Shown piece by piece: positions 1 through 9,655 of a DNA stretch of 64,000 nt. Both the position numbers and the translations under genes were made by a program. The notes under the pieces are model-generated. The model had not been told where the DNA came from. It searched no databases and worked only from the letters and a program-made list of their open reading frames with translations. Numbering within the stretch: the first letter of the stretch is position 1; every line of letters begins with the position of its first letter. The DNA is taken from positions 54,936 through 118,935 of the forward strand of contig MPUH01000075.1 in NCBI GenBank assembly GCA_001970955.1, read 5' to 3'. This DNA is from Stentor coeruleus. Its lineage: Eukaryota; Ciliophora; Heterotrichea; Heterotrichida; Stentoridae.

Positions 1-16
1 TAATGGCATAATAATT

Positions 17-376
17 ATGTCTGATACTCATTCCCTTCCAGCAAAGCGAGAAAATACTGAAGATGGCCGTCAAATTACAAAAAAATCAAAAATTCCCGAA
101 AAAGTCCCTGATAAAAAACGAAAAGTCTCTGAGTCTGAAGAAGAAAATATTGTAGAAGACTCTGAAGATGAAGATTTTGATGATGAAGAAGAAGAGTTTG
201 AAGATGATGACGACGATTTTGAAGTTGAGAGTGATGAAGAAGATGAAGAAAGTAATGATGATAGTTTTAGTGATGATAGTTCAGTGAAAAATAAGAAGAA
301 AACAAGAGGAAAAAGTAGTTTGGTATATAAGTTACCAATAAAAAGCGGATTGAAAATTTTGTCTTTTAATATCTGA
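17..376 (+). CDS. Short acidic nuclear-type protein
   Basis: A 119-aa protein. Residues 20-37 are rich in Lys/Arg (KKSKIPEKVPDKKRK) and look like a bipartite nuclear localisation signal. Residues 38-90 are almost entirely Asp/Glu/Ser, as in histone chaperones and other nuclear acidic proteins. The C-terminal 30 residues are basic and then hydrophobic. I recognise no family; a chaperone-like role is inference from composition only. The ATG at 17 follows an AT-rich leader, but no in-frame stop lies between it and the window edge, so the true start could lie outside. The acidic stretch is low-complexity GAT/GAA repeat DNA. Confidence 0.6.
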   Translation: MSDTHSLPAKRENTEDGRQITKKSKIPEKVPDKKRKVSESEEENIVEDSEDEDFDDEEEEFEDDDDDFEVESDEEDEESNDDSFSDDSSVKNKKKTRGKSSLVYKLPIKSGLKILSFNI

Positions 377-1092
377 GTATTTTCAGGTAAATAGTTTTAG
401 TATTTATATTTAGAAAGATAAGGATAATAATGCATTTAGAGGTTTAGGATAAGGATTAGATTGGATTTTTGGCGCATTTTATATATGGCATTATTAAGAT
501 TTAGAAGTTAAGGATAATATTTTTTGGTTTTCTTGAGAAAATGTGAGATGTTGGAAGATTTGGGGATGTATAGATTTGGTTAAGGGGATGGTATAGTATT
601 TGGATGTGAGGTTTATATGATTTTGGTATAGGAATAAATTTTTAATAAAACTATGATGATTTTATTGGTTAAATGAATATTTTTAACTATGGGAAATTGA
701 GTGAATTAATAGTTTTAGCTTTTAAGGGTGNACTATGGGAAATTGAGTGAATTGATAGTTTTAGCTTTTAAGGGTTTTTGGATGAGTTTTTTATGCTTTG
801 GATTTTTGTGTGTGTAAAAAGATTGATATGATTTTTATTATGTTAGGAGTTTTAACAAGACTAAGAGTGGGTTTTAAAATTTTATATAGAATTTTTAACT
901 TGAATTTGATAATTACTAAATAGTATATGATTAATATAATCTTTGCCAAATATCATATCTACATACAATAAACCAAAAAGTTTTTCTTATCATAACTACA
1001 ACAATCTTCTCATACACAATAAATAATCTAATCATCTAAAAAATCATAAAAAATCTTCTTTATACCAAACACAATTACTTAATTTTACACAT
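377..1092. other. Intergenic spacer between convergent genes
   Basis: No convincing gene. The left part (about 400-890) is G-rich and almost C-free, and the right part (about 920-1092) is C-rich and almost G-free, so the skew flips between two convergent genes. It contains the N at 731 with its flanking repeat. Confidence 0.6.
686..775. repeat. 44-bp direct repeat flanking a single N (contig join)
   Basis: Positions 686-729 and 732-775 are the same 44 bases with one A/G difference, separated by one base and the N at 731. This is what an unmerged overlap between two contig ends looks like, rather than a biological tandem repeat. Confidence 0.8.
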
Positions 1093-2079
1093 TTAAAAGC
1101 AAAAAAACTTCATCCTGCAACAGCCAATCATCTCAGTTTTACCCTCATAAATAATCGGTTCTTCAAGTTCTACATTTCTATTAACCGGTACTTCTCCATA
1201 CAAATTCTCTGAGTTGAAATTAGGGAAAAGCGTCTGAAGTTCAGCCCTTTCTTTAGACATTTTAAAAGAACTCTGCATAATACCTCCTGAAGCTGTTCCT
1301 CTATGTACTGTTGAATGAAAAACATGCCTTTCTTCCTGTTCTGAACTAACAAAAGCATAAGGTTTACTTGTCATACTAAGTTCTGAGCATTCATCACAGT
1401 CAAATTCCCCATCTTCAATATTTGTTTTAGTTTTGTTTACAAGTTCTTCTATACTTAAACACTCAGATGTTAAATCTGATAAAATTTTTGACTGGATTTT
1501 TATCATTTTTTCTAGTTCGGGAATACGTTTTTTAGATGTGAGGATTATTTCACATTTTAAATTATATTCAACTATCAATGATATCCAATCTAATAACAAA
1601 CAAGCTCCGGTACTTATTTTACTTAGTTTCAAACGCATAAGATTTTGTGATTTCCATAAAGGAAGGACTTCATTTATCACATTTTCAGACAACTGATCAT
1701 TTTGTATTGATAGCATCAAATTTTTAAATGCAGGAAAATTCTTAGAAACGCTGCGAAAACTTTTCCAAGACCTGTCTTTGATATCTAAAACTAAAAGTAG
1801 TTTATCACACAATTCCAACAAGCACGAAACCGGAGCTTTAATAACTCTAAGGTCATCACATACCTCTTTACCAAATTGCCCTACAACATCACATATTTTC
1901 TCTTGCATTTTTTTAGCTTCTTCCATATACAAATCAAGCTGACTATGCGTGAGTTGTAATTGTGAATTTAATCTTTCATGTCTTTTAGTTTCTTGTCTTA
2001 ACGTAGATTTAACATGTGATGATTGTTTTTCTAGCTATATAAACTATACTTGTTCTAAGTGATAATGCAAATCTTCCAT
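1093..2079 (-). CDS. Stand-alone dynein stalk / microtubule-binding-domain-like protein
   Basis: Two exons on the minus strand, 2050-2079 and 1093-2034, joined across a 15-nt intron at 2035-2049, give 323 aa. The start is the ATG at 2079 (MEDLHYHLEQ). Residues 1-75 are a predicted coiled coil. Residues about 80-170 follow the pattern of the dynein heavy chain microtubule-binding domain: a Pro before helix 1, a SWKSF...FPAFKNLMLSI segment, then S-x-A/G-C-x-LLDWI, matching the 'SxAxxxLCxWV' end of that domain. A second coiled coil follows (about 172-215), as in the dynein stalk. The C-terminal 100 residues are unrelated. No motor (AAA+) part is present. The likely role is microtubule or axoneme binding. 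Family assignment is by pattern recognition. Confidence 0.65.
2035..2049 (-). other. 15-nt spliceosomal mini-intron
   Basis: Reads GTATAGTTTATATAG on the minus strand. Removing it joins a 10-codon first exon in frame to the long reading frame of the dynein-stalk-like gene and bypasses an in-frame TAG. Confidence 0.85.
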
Positions 2080-2150
2080 AATAAAATTATATTGTATTAA
2101 ATGGTATTTGTCAATAACAAAAAAAAAAAGAACATTTTTTTATAAAACTA

Positions 2151-2765
2151 CTAGTCTGTATATTGATTTGATGATATATTAAAAATTTTAGTACTGATAT
2201 TTTTCCCTAAAAATACCCTGCTAAGGTCAGATTTCGATCTAAGTGTTGTTATAATTGGTTTTTTTATAGGGATATTGTTATGAGGTTTCAGCATTTGAAA
2301 TAAATCAGCTATTTCAGCGAAATTAGCCTTTGGAGCTTTAATTATTTTTTGTGGGGAAAAGTAAATTGATATTAATGCATGCTGTTTAGCTCTTGTTAAT
2401 CGATGCTTATTATCATATGCTATATTAAAATTACTTGGTAAAGGCTTGTTTATATCTTTGTATGGAGAATTATTTGATAAACTTAATGCTCTTTTGTGTG
2501 ATACTTGGATTGATGAGGAAAATGATGTTGGAGTATATAAGTTGTTTGAGTTTTTATAAAGGTTTTGATTTGTTTTTTGATTGGATATACGTTGTGTTGG
2601 TGGGAGGATGAAAGAAATACTAGGATTTGAGGGTTTTTCTTCGTGCCAAGCTGAGAACTCGAGATCAAAGCTTTTATGTATGGATGAGGAGATGTGGTGG
2701 AATTTGCTTGTGAAGTTTTCACTTTCTTTTGTTAAGGTTTTTGTTAAATGTTTTTCATCAGACAT
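2151..2765 (-). CDS. Unknown Ser/Asn/Lys-rich protein
   Basis: A 204-aa protein with no domain I recognise. It is polar, with many Ser, Asn, Thr and Lys, and no membrane segment or signal peptide. A short ordered-looking piece (LTRAKQHALISIYFSPQKI, about 120-140) sits between low-complexity parts. The start ATG at 2763-2765 follows an AT-rich leader. It is downstream of an ankyrin gene on the same strand with about 210 bp between them. Frame openness and the flanking skew support a real gene; the function is unknown. Confidence 0.55.
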   Translation of the reverse strand: MSDEKHLTKTLTKESENFTSKFHHISSSIHKSFDLEFSAWHEEKPSNPSISFILPPTQRISNQKTNQNLYKNSNNLYTPTSFSSSIQVSHKRALSLSNNSPYKDINKPLPSNFNIAYDNKHRLTRAKQHALISIYFSPQKIIKAPKANFAEIADLFQMLKPHNNIPIKKPIITTLRSKSDLSRVFLGKNISTKIFNISSNQYTD

Positions 2766-2974
2766 TTCATTTATATAGAAATTTGTTTGTGTTAAGAGAA
2801 TTTTTAGGAAATGATATGGAGAAAATATAATAGTTTATATTAAGTTTATTATACAAAACTATATCAAATAAAAATACTCAATACATTATCAAAAAAAATA
2901 ATCTCATACAATGAAATAATCAAATCATAATATCTCAAAACCTACCCTTGTTTTTTTAACCTTAACACCCAATA

Positions 2975-4021
2975 TTAATTATCAACATCTAAAACATTAC
3001 TAAACCCTTCCCTACTATTTCTAATCAATTCAGGAAACATTTTTGTAAACGTAAACCTATTCCCAGTATCAAACTTAACACAAGCTGTTCTTTTAACTGG
3101 CCTAATTATCGCTTCAGCCTCTAACTCTTCTTTATTAACAACAATCCCACTACTAGCTAGTTTTTCTTCAAAATAACTCAAAGCTTTAGGTTCTTGTAAC
3201 ATAACCAAAGTTTCTTGATAATTATACAAAAAATCAACGCCAACTTTTTCTATCAAATATTCTAAACACTTAAAAGTTTCAGCACGATTTTCTTTACTTC
3301 CAATAGCTAAAACATTTATCGCATTCTCTGAGAAATTATTGATAATTTTAAAATCAGCATCGCATTGATAATGAAGAAATTTTATCATATTGTAATTATT
3401 GCATTTACAAGATATTAAAGCTGAGTTGTTACCTGTATTTTCTTCAATATAATCTATATCGATTTCTGATGGAATTAGAGGTAAATTGTAGGCAAAGCTT
3501 CTTAAGATGTTTACAATGCTTATATACCCATTTTCTACAGCTATTTGCATTGGAGTGTATGTACAAGAGATAATATTTTCAAGTTCCTCTTTAGCATCAA
3601 GGTTGAGGGTTTGGGTAATTTTTATTTGGGGTTTAGGGAAAGCTCCTTGGTTTTTGCTATTGATAAAAAGTGGAAGGTAAATTTGAAGCAAAACAAGGTA
3701 GTTGTTGAGACAAATTATAGAAAGCCCTGTAGTTTGAGAATTGTTAAACAAACTTTCCATTAAATCGAAATCTCCACCCATTTCTTGAATTATCATGCTA
3801 AACATCTGCCCATGACCTAATAGTACAGTTAAACCTAAAGGAGTTACAGTAAAATTATCATCTATTTTGTATCGAATTGAATTGATGTCAAAACTTTTGT
3901 TTTTATGAGTTATCAATTTGTATAAGGTTTTTAATGAATCTATATTGTTTGCTTCAATATAAGATCTTATACGGTCTTCTACTACTAAATGGTTGATTTC
4001 TTTAACTTCGCAGCAGCCCAT
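2975..4021 (-). CDS. Ankyrin-repeat protein with MGCC acylation motif
   Basis: A 348-aa protein. The N-terminus is MGCCEVKE: Gly2 with Cys3/Cys4 is a typical N-myristoylation plus palmitoylation site, so membrane attachment is predicted. Divergent ankyrin repeats are visible around residues 56-90 (TPLGLTVLLGHGQMFSMII), 155-185 (TPMQIAVENGYISIVNIL), 196-226 (NSALISCKCNNYNMIKFL) and 235-270. The C-terminal 60 residues are non-repeat and charged. The likely role is a membrane-tethered scaffold; no partner can be named. It shares its N-terminal lipid motif with the kinase array at 25.6-42.2 kb but is otherwise unrelated to it. Confidence 0.75.
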   Translation of the reverse strand: MGCCEVKEINHLVVEDRIRSYIEANNIDSLKTLYKLITHKNKSFDINSIRYKIDDNFTVTPLGLTVLLGHGQMFSMIIQEMGGDFDLMESLFNNSQTTGLSIICLNNYLVLLQIYLPLFINSKNQGAFPKPQIKITQTLNLDAKEELENIISCTYTPMQIAVENGYISIVNILRSFAYNLPLIPSEIDIDYIEENTGNNSALISCKCNNYNMIKFLHYQCDADFKIINNFSENAINVLAIGSKENRAETFKCLEYLIEKVGVDFLYNYQETLVMLQEPKALSYFEEKLASSGIVVNKEELEAEAIIRPVKRTACVKFDTGNRFTFTKMFPELIRNSREGFSNVLDVDN

Positions 4022-4754
4022 TTTTTATATGAAACTGGAGATTTAATTATATGTTTTAAGTTTAGGCTTTTAGGATTTTGGATGAGGTTTTTGTTGTTTT
4101 GATGAGGTTATGATTAGGGATTTATTTTGTTTTTAGATTAAAATAATGTGGCTTTTTGTTGTTTATAGTAAAATACAGAAATTTTTGTATGTAAAAAGTG
4201 TATTGTTTATTGTTTAATTATCTGAGATATGCATTGTATGATTTGATATATAGTGATAATTTATGTAGTTGAAGTTATAAAAATAATATATGTGGAAATA
4301 TAAAATTCCAGTATATAAACTATTATGATATAATATCAAATTTAAATCTTAGACTTAACATACAAACAATTTATACTAGTTTTAATAATCTATCACAATA
4401 CTATATTCTCCCCTAATGTATATACTAACTTTATATAAAAAATGTAACTTAGTCAAAAAAAAAACAACTAAAACCCATTTTAATTTTCCATACAATAATA
4501 CTTTTAACATCTTCATCCTAATTTCTCATACCAAAAACATAATAAACCTTTCTATACCCCACTATACCTTTTATTCATTCCATCATTTTTAACCCCAAAA
4601 ACTTGCCATTATCCTTACCAAAATCAAAACTTTCATATTATAATCTAATAAAAAATATCTAAAAACATTCACAACCATTTCTAATATGCCAAAACTATAA
4701 AAACCAATCGATTTTCTATACAAATTCCCCATTACATCTTATAAAATTAATAAT
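4022..4754. other. Intergenic spacer
   Basis: About 730 bp, AT-rich, with no gene seen. It is G-rich beside the ankyrin gene start (4022-4290) and turns C-rich and G-poor from about 4330 towards the end of the next gene. Confidence 0.6.
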
Positions 4755-7574
4755 TTACCCAATTATATCCACAAGGTATCTAATAATTTCTGAACTTGGA
4801 TATGCCATCATAGATGTTTTCCCTGCAGTCCAGACAATATCAACAATATTCGATTCTTTATACCTAGTAAACACATAATCAAATCTATTTACCTGTAAAA
4901 GTTTCTTTTGATTGATAATCCCATTATCTAAATCAGTTCTAAAAAACAATAACAACGATCTTGGGCAGTCAATTTTCAATGTTTCATAATGAGTTTTAAC
5001 ACTAACAACCTCTGAACCATTAAGATTTGTTAAAATCTCTGTTTGTGATAAGATATCAGTAAATATAAATGGTATTGTGTTCTCAACAGTAGAAGCATTT
5101 TGAGATATGCAATGAAGTTTGTTTATATAATCGCTTTGTGAAGAATAATCAATAATCATAAGTTTGTTATTTTCTTTATATTGAGCTTGTTTTTTCAAGT
5201 CTATAGCTACAGCTTCAGGGAAAAAACCTGAGGAGTCAATATAAGCTTGGGAAATCCTTCTCATAAACGGCTTGATACCTTCTTCTGGAGCAAGGTAAAT
5301 TACTGTAAAACCAGCATCAAGAAGGTCTTCAGCAAGTTTTGATGAAGTGTTATGGTTCATAATACTCATCCCATCAGTGTTAGTACCTATGACAATCATC
5401 CTATCTTGAGATTTGCATAGTGCTTTAAGTTTAACTTGTATTTCTGAGTTAATATCCTCAACTGCATTATGATTTATTAACCCTAAAACATATCTTATAA
5501 TACCATTGATACTTTTAACTCCTTCATTCCAATTAACATTATCATCTTCACTTGCTAATGTTGAATCAGGGTTTAAAGGTAAATCAGAAACATAATAAAT
5601 AAACCTTGTTGTTACATCTTCTCTGATAATTTCAGCTTCAATTGAATGTTTTATACATAAAGCTATATAAGCACCTTCCATTTCTAAGCCTATACATCCT
5701 TCAATGTGTCTATAATAAAGGAGCATTTTTTTGTTTTGGAGAATCGTTCCTGAGACTGTAAGCATTGGGCCAATACGTACAATTGCATCAGTTTCCTTTT
5801 GTAGTAAACTTTGTGAAATACCTGCAGGATTAGCTCTGATAACATTTTTAGATACTTCATCATAAAAACATGTAGCAACAAGAATATCATTACGATAACC
5901 TACAAGACCTCCAGCTTTACCTACAACAGTATATGATACAAGAGATTTGCCTAATAATAAATTAATGTTTTTTATCAAATCATAAGACTGTTTGCCAAAA
6001 GTAAACCCAATATACACAAGAAGATGATATTTGGATTTAGGTTTAAAAGTCTTAGTAACTTTACTCAGTTTGGATATATTGATTATAATAACCCTAACAC
6101 CTGTATTATGAGTTTCTTCTGTTGTCACAATTCCTGAATTACGGTCCATTTCGATACGGGCTTCAGCTTCTTTAGGGAATTGTTTAAAGTAATAATAAGA
6201 CATTGCAATAAGTTTATCTCGAGGATCATGAAGGTCAGTTGTTTGTAGAGTTATTCCTGACTTTTCAAACCAGTCTTGGATTTTTTTAGCATTTTGATAC
6301 AAATATGGACTTACAGCGTTTAATATCGACCTTGTACTACCTTGCATAAAGTCTACAACTAAACCCATATCAATAGCTTCAACTACAGATATTTCCATTT
6401 CTAAAGCTTCTAAACATCCTTTCCAAAGCTGTTCAGTCCACATTTCTATAGGACTAAGTTTCAAATGACAACTAGGAATAAAAATACTTATCTTATAATC
6501 CTCATGATGTACCATGATATTCTTTATATGCTCCACAAGTTTATCACCCCATATTTTTATTAATCCTGACTTTTCTTCAGCAGTTAAAGGTAAAGCTGAA
6601 ATATCCCTTGTATCTAAAAGTTTTGCTAAGACTGAAGGTGTTCTTAGTTTATATCTAAGTTTCTTACTTTCTATCATATGTATACATAAATTAGCCAACA
6701 TATCGTTAATATCGCTTACAAGCTCTCTCATAATTATATAGTTTTTTCCAGATAAAAGACAATATATTTGTCTGAGTCTTGCTGAAGTTTTAACATCTGT
6801 TATGATATTTGGATTATCATACATATCAGGTAATGCTGTGGATATAAAGTATACAAAAGTACTACATAAGTTTTCTGGAAGTCGTTGAACGGCATATTTC
6901 CAAGCTGTTGTGTCGATATCATCATTTTTACGACCTGGGTGTAAAGAAGAATCTATAGCTTTATAGGCTTTTAAGAGCTTTTTGGTGTTGATTTCACCAC
7001 TTTCTACACAGTCAGCTACATAATTACGGAAGGTTTCGATAGGGCTGAAGATTCTTTGTTTGTTGAGGAGGTTGCTCCCAACCATTACGGTAAATTGTTT
7101 GTCTGGAACGAGGATTGATTGGAGAGTGGTGTGATTAATTTTCATTACTACTGTGTATTGTGTGGCAGTGACAACACTGTAGTCGACTGTATTAAAAAGA
7201 CATGCATCAAATCCAAAGCTGTCTCCTTCTGTCAAAATTTCAGATACTTGGCTTTTCCTATCAATTACAACTAAAGAACCTTCTAAAAGTAGTACACATG
7301 GATATGTCCCATCATGGTCTTTAATAAGAACATCTTGCTGTGTCCCATTATATTCAACATATGCAGAGTTTTCTAAAAGTCGTTCTTTTTCTTGTGAGGT
7401 TAGGTAAATAAATGGGGATTTCAAATTTAAAAGCTTTTTTACTTTAAAAGTATCATACTCAATACTTTGATTTGACAGCCTATTGCGACTTTGATCACTA
7501 TGTTCAACTATGATTGTATTAGTTATTTTTTTAAAAGCTTTAAGAAAGCCTGAGCTTAGCCTTGGTCCTTCCAT
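4755..7574 (-). CDS. Cyclic-nucleotide-binding + nucleoside-phosphorylase-like fusion protein
   Basis: A 939-aa protein. Residues about 48-155 form a cyclic-nucleotide-binding (CRP/cNMP) beta-roll, including LLLEGSLVVIDRKSQVSEI followed by LTEGDSFGFDACLF. Residues about 500-720 match the purine/uridine phosphorylase superfamily: a VVGKAGGLVGYRNDILVAT strand-loop, GLEMEGAYIAL at about 627-637, and YVSDLPL at about 660, where the family places its catalytic Asp. Residues 160-500 are helical and unassigned. Residues 730-939 contain a Rossmann-like alternating segment (MIVIGTNTDGMS...FTVIYLAPEEG). It probably acts on a nucleoside or nucleotide under cNMP control; this is inference and the substrate is unknown. 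Start ATG at 7574. Confidence 0.75.
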   Translation of the reverse strand: MEGPRLSSGFLKAFKKITNTIIVEHSDQSRNRLSNQSIEYDTFKVKKLLNLKSPFIYLTSQEKERLLENSAYVEYNGTQQDVLIKDHDGTYPCVLLLEGSLVVIDRKSQVSEILTEGDSFGFDACLFNTVDYSVVTATQYTVVMKINHTTLQSILVPDKQFTVMVGSNLLNKQRIFSPIETFRNYVADCVESGEINTKKLLKAYKAIDSSLHPGRKNDDIDTTAWKYAVQRLPENLCSTFVYFISTALPDMYDNPNIITDVKTSARLRQIYCLLSGKNYIIMRELVSDINDMLANLCIHMIESKKLRYKLRTPSVLAKLLDTRDISALPLTAEEKSGLIKIWGDKLVEHIKNIMVHHEDYKISIFIPSCHLKLSPIEMWTEQLWKGCLEALEMEISVVEAIDMGLVVDFMQGSTRSILNAVSPYLYQNAKKIQDWFEKSGITLQTTDLHDPRDKLIAMSYYYFKQFPKEAEARIEMDRNSGIVTTEETHNTGVRVIIINISKLSKVTKTFKPKSKYHLLVYIGFTFGKQSYDLIKNINLLLGKSLVSYTVVGKAGGLVGYRNDILVATCFYDEVSKNVIRANPAGISQSLLQKETDAIVRIGPMLTVSGTILQNKKMLLYYRHIEGCIGLEMEGAYIALCIKHSIEAEIIREDVTTRFIYYVSDLPLNPDSTLASEDDNVNWNEGVKSINGIIRYVLGLINHNAVEDINSEIQVKLKALCKSQDRMIVIGTNTDGMSIMNHNTSSKLAEDLLDAGFTVIYLAPEEGIKPFMRRISQAYIDSSGFFPEAVAIDLKKQAQYKENNKLMIIDYSSQSDYINKLHCISQNASTVENTIPFIFTDILSQTEILTNLNGSEVVSVKTHYETLKIDCPRSLLLFFRTDLDNGIINQKKLLQVNRFDYVFTRYKESNIVDIVWTAGKTSMMAYPSSEIIRYLVDIIG

Positions 7575-7671
7575 TTTTATATGATGCTTATTAAAACTTT
7601 GACTATGAAAATTATTTTTCTCTTAGCATATATACCATATCGATTTATCTAAACTTTAAGCATTTTTATTA

Positions 7672-8169
7672 CTACTCCTCAGCATCCACTTCTAAAGCCC
7701 AAGGATAGTCAGTTTTAAGCTTTTCTTCAAGTTCAGGTGTAAAATCTTCAACTATTCCATATTCTTTTCTCACAGCTTCTATATCTTTATCTTTAAACGT
7801 ACAGGCTATTCTCACTAAACATAAATCCATTAAGCATCTCATATCTAAATAATTTGTTGATAAAATAAGCTCAATAAGCTCTTCTTCATTAAGCCGCTCT
7901 ACAAAATCTGCATCCCAAGAATCGATTATGTTTTCTCTTAAATTTGATGATGAAACAGGACGTTTTGGAGGACTTGGTAATGCAAAATTGTGGTGATTCG
8001 CAAATTCTAGAATTCTTTCTAGGTTTGATGAGGTTATAAAAGGTAGGGGAATATCTTCATTTTCATGGTAATCTTGGAGAACGTTATGGATGAGCCCTGA
8101 TATTGATGATATTTGGGATGAAGTTTTGAATTTTGTCCCTTCTTTAGATACTAAGATGATCTCAGTCAT
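7672..8169 (-). CDS. SKP1: SKP1, SCF ubiquitin ligase adaptor
   Basis: 165 aa, against about 163 for human SKP1. The N-terminal BTB/POZ fold is present (IILVSKEGTKF...SGLIHNVL...IPLPFITSSNLERILEFANHH). The C-terminal SKP1 dimerisation and F-box-binding part follows: WDADFVERLNEEELIELILSTNYLDM, then IEAVRKEYGIVEDFTPELEEKL and a final PWALE. SKP1 links cullin-1 to F-box proteins in SCF E3 complexes in the cytosol and nucleus. The closing residues diverge from the usual ENxWCEEK but keep the Trp. The gene is divergent from the next gene across a 427-bp spacer. Confidence 0.93.
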   Translation of the reverse strand: MTEIILVSKEGTKFKTSSQISSISGLIHNVLQDYHENEDIPLPFITSSNLERILEFANHHNFALPSPPKRPVSSSNLRENIIDSWDADFVERLNEEELIELILSTNYLDMRCLMDLCLVRIACTFKDKDIEAVRKEYGIVEDFTPELEEKLKTDYPWALEVDAEE

Positions 8170-8596
8170 TATTTAAATTACCATTTTTCATTAGATTAGA
8201 TTAGAATGTTTAAAGATATAGAAGAAGATTAGGATAGGATGAGATAGGAATTTATATTGAGATATATTACTGCTTGGGTTTTAATATAAAAATGAAATTA
8301 CTTAAATACAATTTTTAAGTCTAACACCTTAACACCCTAGCACCATTCAAAAATATAGAAAATCAACTAATTTACTTATTTCTTATACAAAATTAAATCC
8401 TCTAAGCCTAATAACCCTAATATATCCAAATCATCTAAAATGTAAAACTAAATCTCAACACTCCAACCTAAAACATATCATCAAATATAAAAATTCTAAA
8501 AAACCCATACTTTTTATCCCTCAAAACCTATAAACCTCATAAAATAACTCAAATACCAACCTTAATATCATATTCTGATAAAAGAAAATTAATAAA
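8170..8596. other. Divergent intergenic spacer (shared promoter region)
   Basis: Lies between SKP1 (minus) and the next plus-strand gene. 8170-8280 is G-rich; 8341-8520 has only about three G in 180 bases. It contains a telomere-like 24-mer at 8321-8344. Confidence 0.6.
8321..8344. repeat. Three 8-bp telomere-like units
   Basis: The 24 bases split into ctaacacc, ttaacacc and ctagcacc. The first is a rotation of CCCTAACA, the repeat I recall being reported for Stentor telomeres; the other two differ by one base each. Confidence 0.4.
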
Positions 8597-9466
8597 ATGA
8601 ACTCACCAAGAAGGAGACCAACCAAACTTAGCATAGAAAAAAATGACATAGCTCTTGAAGAAACAAGACACACTGAAGGTTCTCCAATCAACCTCAAAGA
8701 AAAAGTTATTGAAATGAATAAGCTTCTATATAAAGGGACGTTAAACCTTGATAAAATTGCTAAACTCGAAAAAGACACAATTCGAGGAGAATGTTTAGTA
8801 AAACCTGAAGCCCGTACAATCCAAAAAACTCGTAAAAAACCTGATTTACTAACAATGATCCTCAAATCTGAACATAAAGCAACTCTTGAAGGGACACAGA
8901 TATTAAAACTCCCTAAACTGCCTTTTGGAAAACATAAACCATATAATGATGAGGGTACATTTAAAGATAAGCATTTTCTAGAAGGTGATACAAATAAAAT
9001 ATCTTCAGAAAGAAATAAAGGCCTTGAAGAAATAACGAGGAAGTTCAGATTATATGAGAAAAGGTATAAAACTAGTAAACGTAATCGTATGCACTCAGCA
9101 ACGACTATGTTATCAGATTTCGCGTTTTATGATGTTTATGATATGGGGCCTGGGAAATTAGTTTGTGGAAGGGAAGAAGAAGTTATTCATGGGTATGAAA
9201 AAGATAAGGAAAGGTATAAAGAAATAACAAAGGGAAATTTTGCATATACGTATAAAGATGTGAATGAAGAAAAGTTTCAGAAGAAATATGCCAAGAGGAT
9301 AGTCTCTGATTTTAAAACTCAGCAAAAACTGATAACAAAACTCCTTCCTAGCAAAGAAGTTAAAGATTCACCTCTTTCTCAGTTTTATTCAACGAAATAT
9401 TCGTCACTTTTTGAAAACAACGAGACTCATCCTCGGATTCAGTTTAGAAGAAGCTCTTTATCGTAG
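8597..9466 (+). CDS. Unknown basic protein
   Basis: A 289-aa, strongly basic, Lys/Glu-rich protein with no recognised domain. Short helical charged segments occur around 30-60 and 135-160, and the C-terminus is FRRSSLS, a plausible basophilic kinase site. No membrane segment or signal. The start ATG follows a nearly G-free leader, which supports the start. The style resembles cytoskeletal or ciliary accessory proteins, but that is only an impression. Confidence 0.6.
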   Translation: MNSPRRRPTKLSIEKNDIALEETRHTEGSPINLKEKVIEMNKLLYKGTLNLDKIAKLEKDTIRGECLVKPEARTIQKTRKKPDLLTMILKSEHKATLEGTQILKLPKLPFGKHKPYNDEGTFKDKHFLEGDTNKISSERNKGLEEITRKFRLYEKRYKTSKRNRMHSATTMLSDFAFYDVYDMGPGKLVCGREEEVIHGYEKDKERYKEITKGNFAYTYKDVNEEKFQKKYAKRIVSDFKTQQKLITKLLPSKEVKDSPLSQFYSTKYSSLFENNETHPRIQFRRSSLS

Positions 9467-9655
9467 ATAATTAATTTTTGTTCAAATCTTTCGATATAAA
9501 ATTATCTCATTAAAAATCCCTACCACATAATCTTATCCTCAAAAAAAATAAACTTATCCACTTAACCTATTCTCATAAAAAAATCCAATAATTTCCTACT
9601 AAATTAATCATCAATCCTTTCACATCATCCCTAAATACAACATCTCCATTAAAAT

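Noticed and set aside
387-400. GTAAATAGTTTTAG as a possible 14-nt intron just after the first gene
   Set aside because: The reading frame already ends at 374-376, so removing it does not extend any protein.
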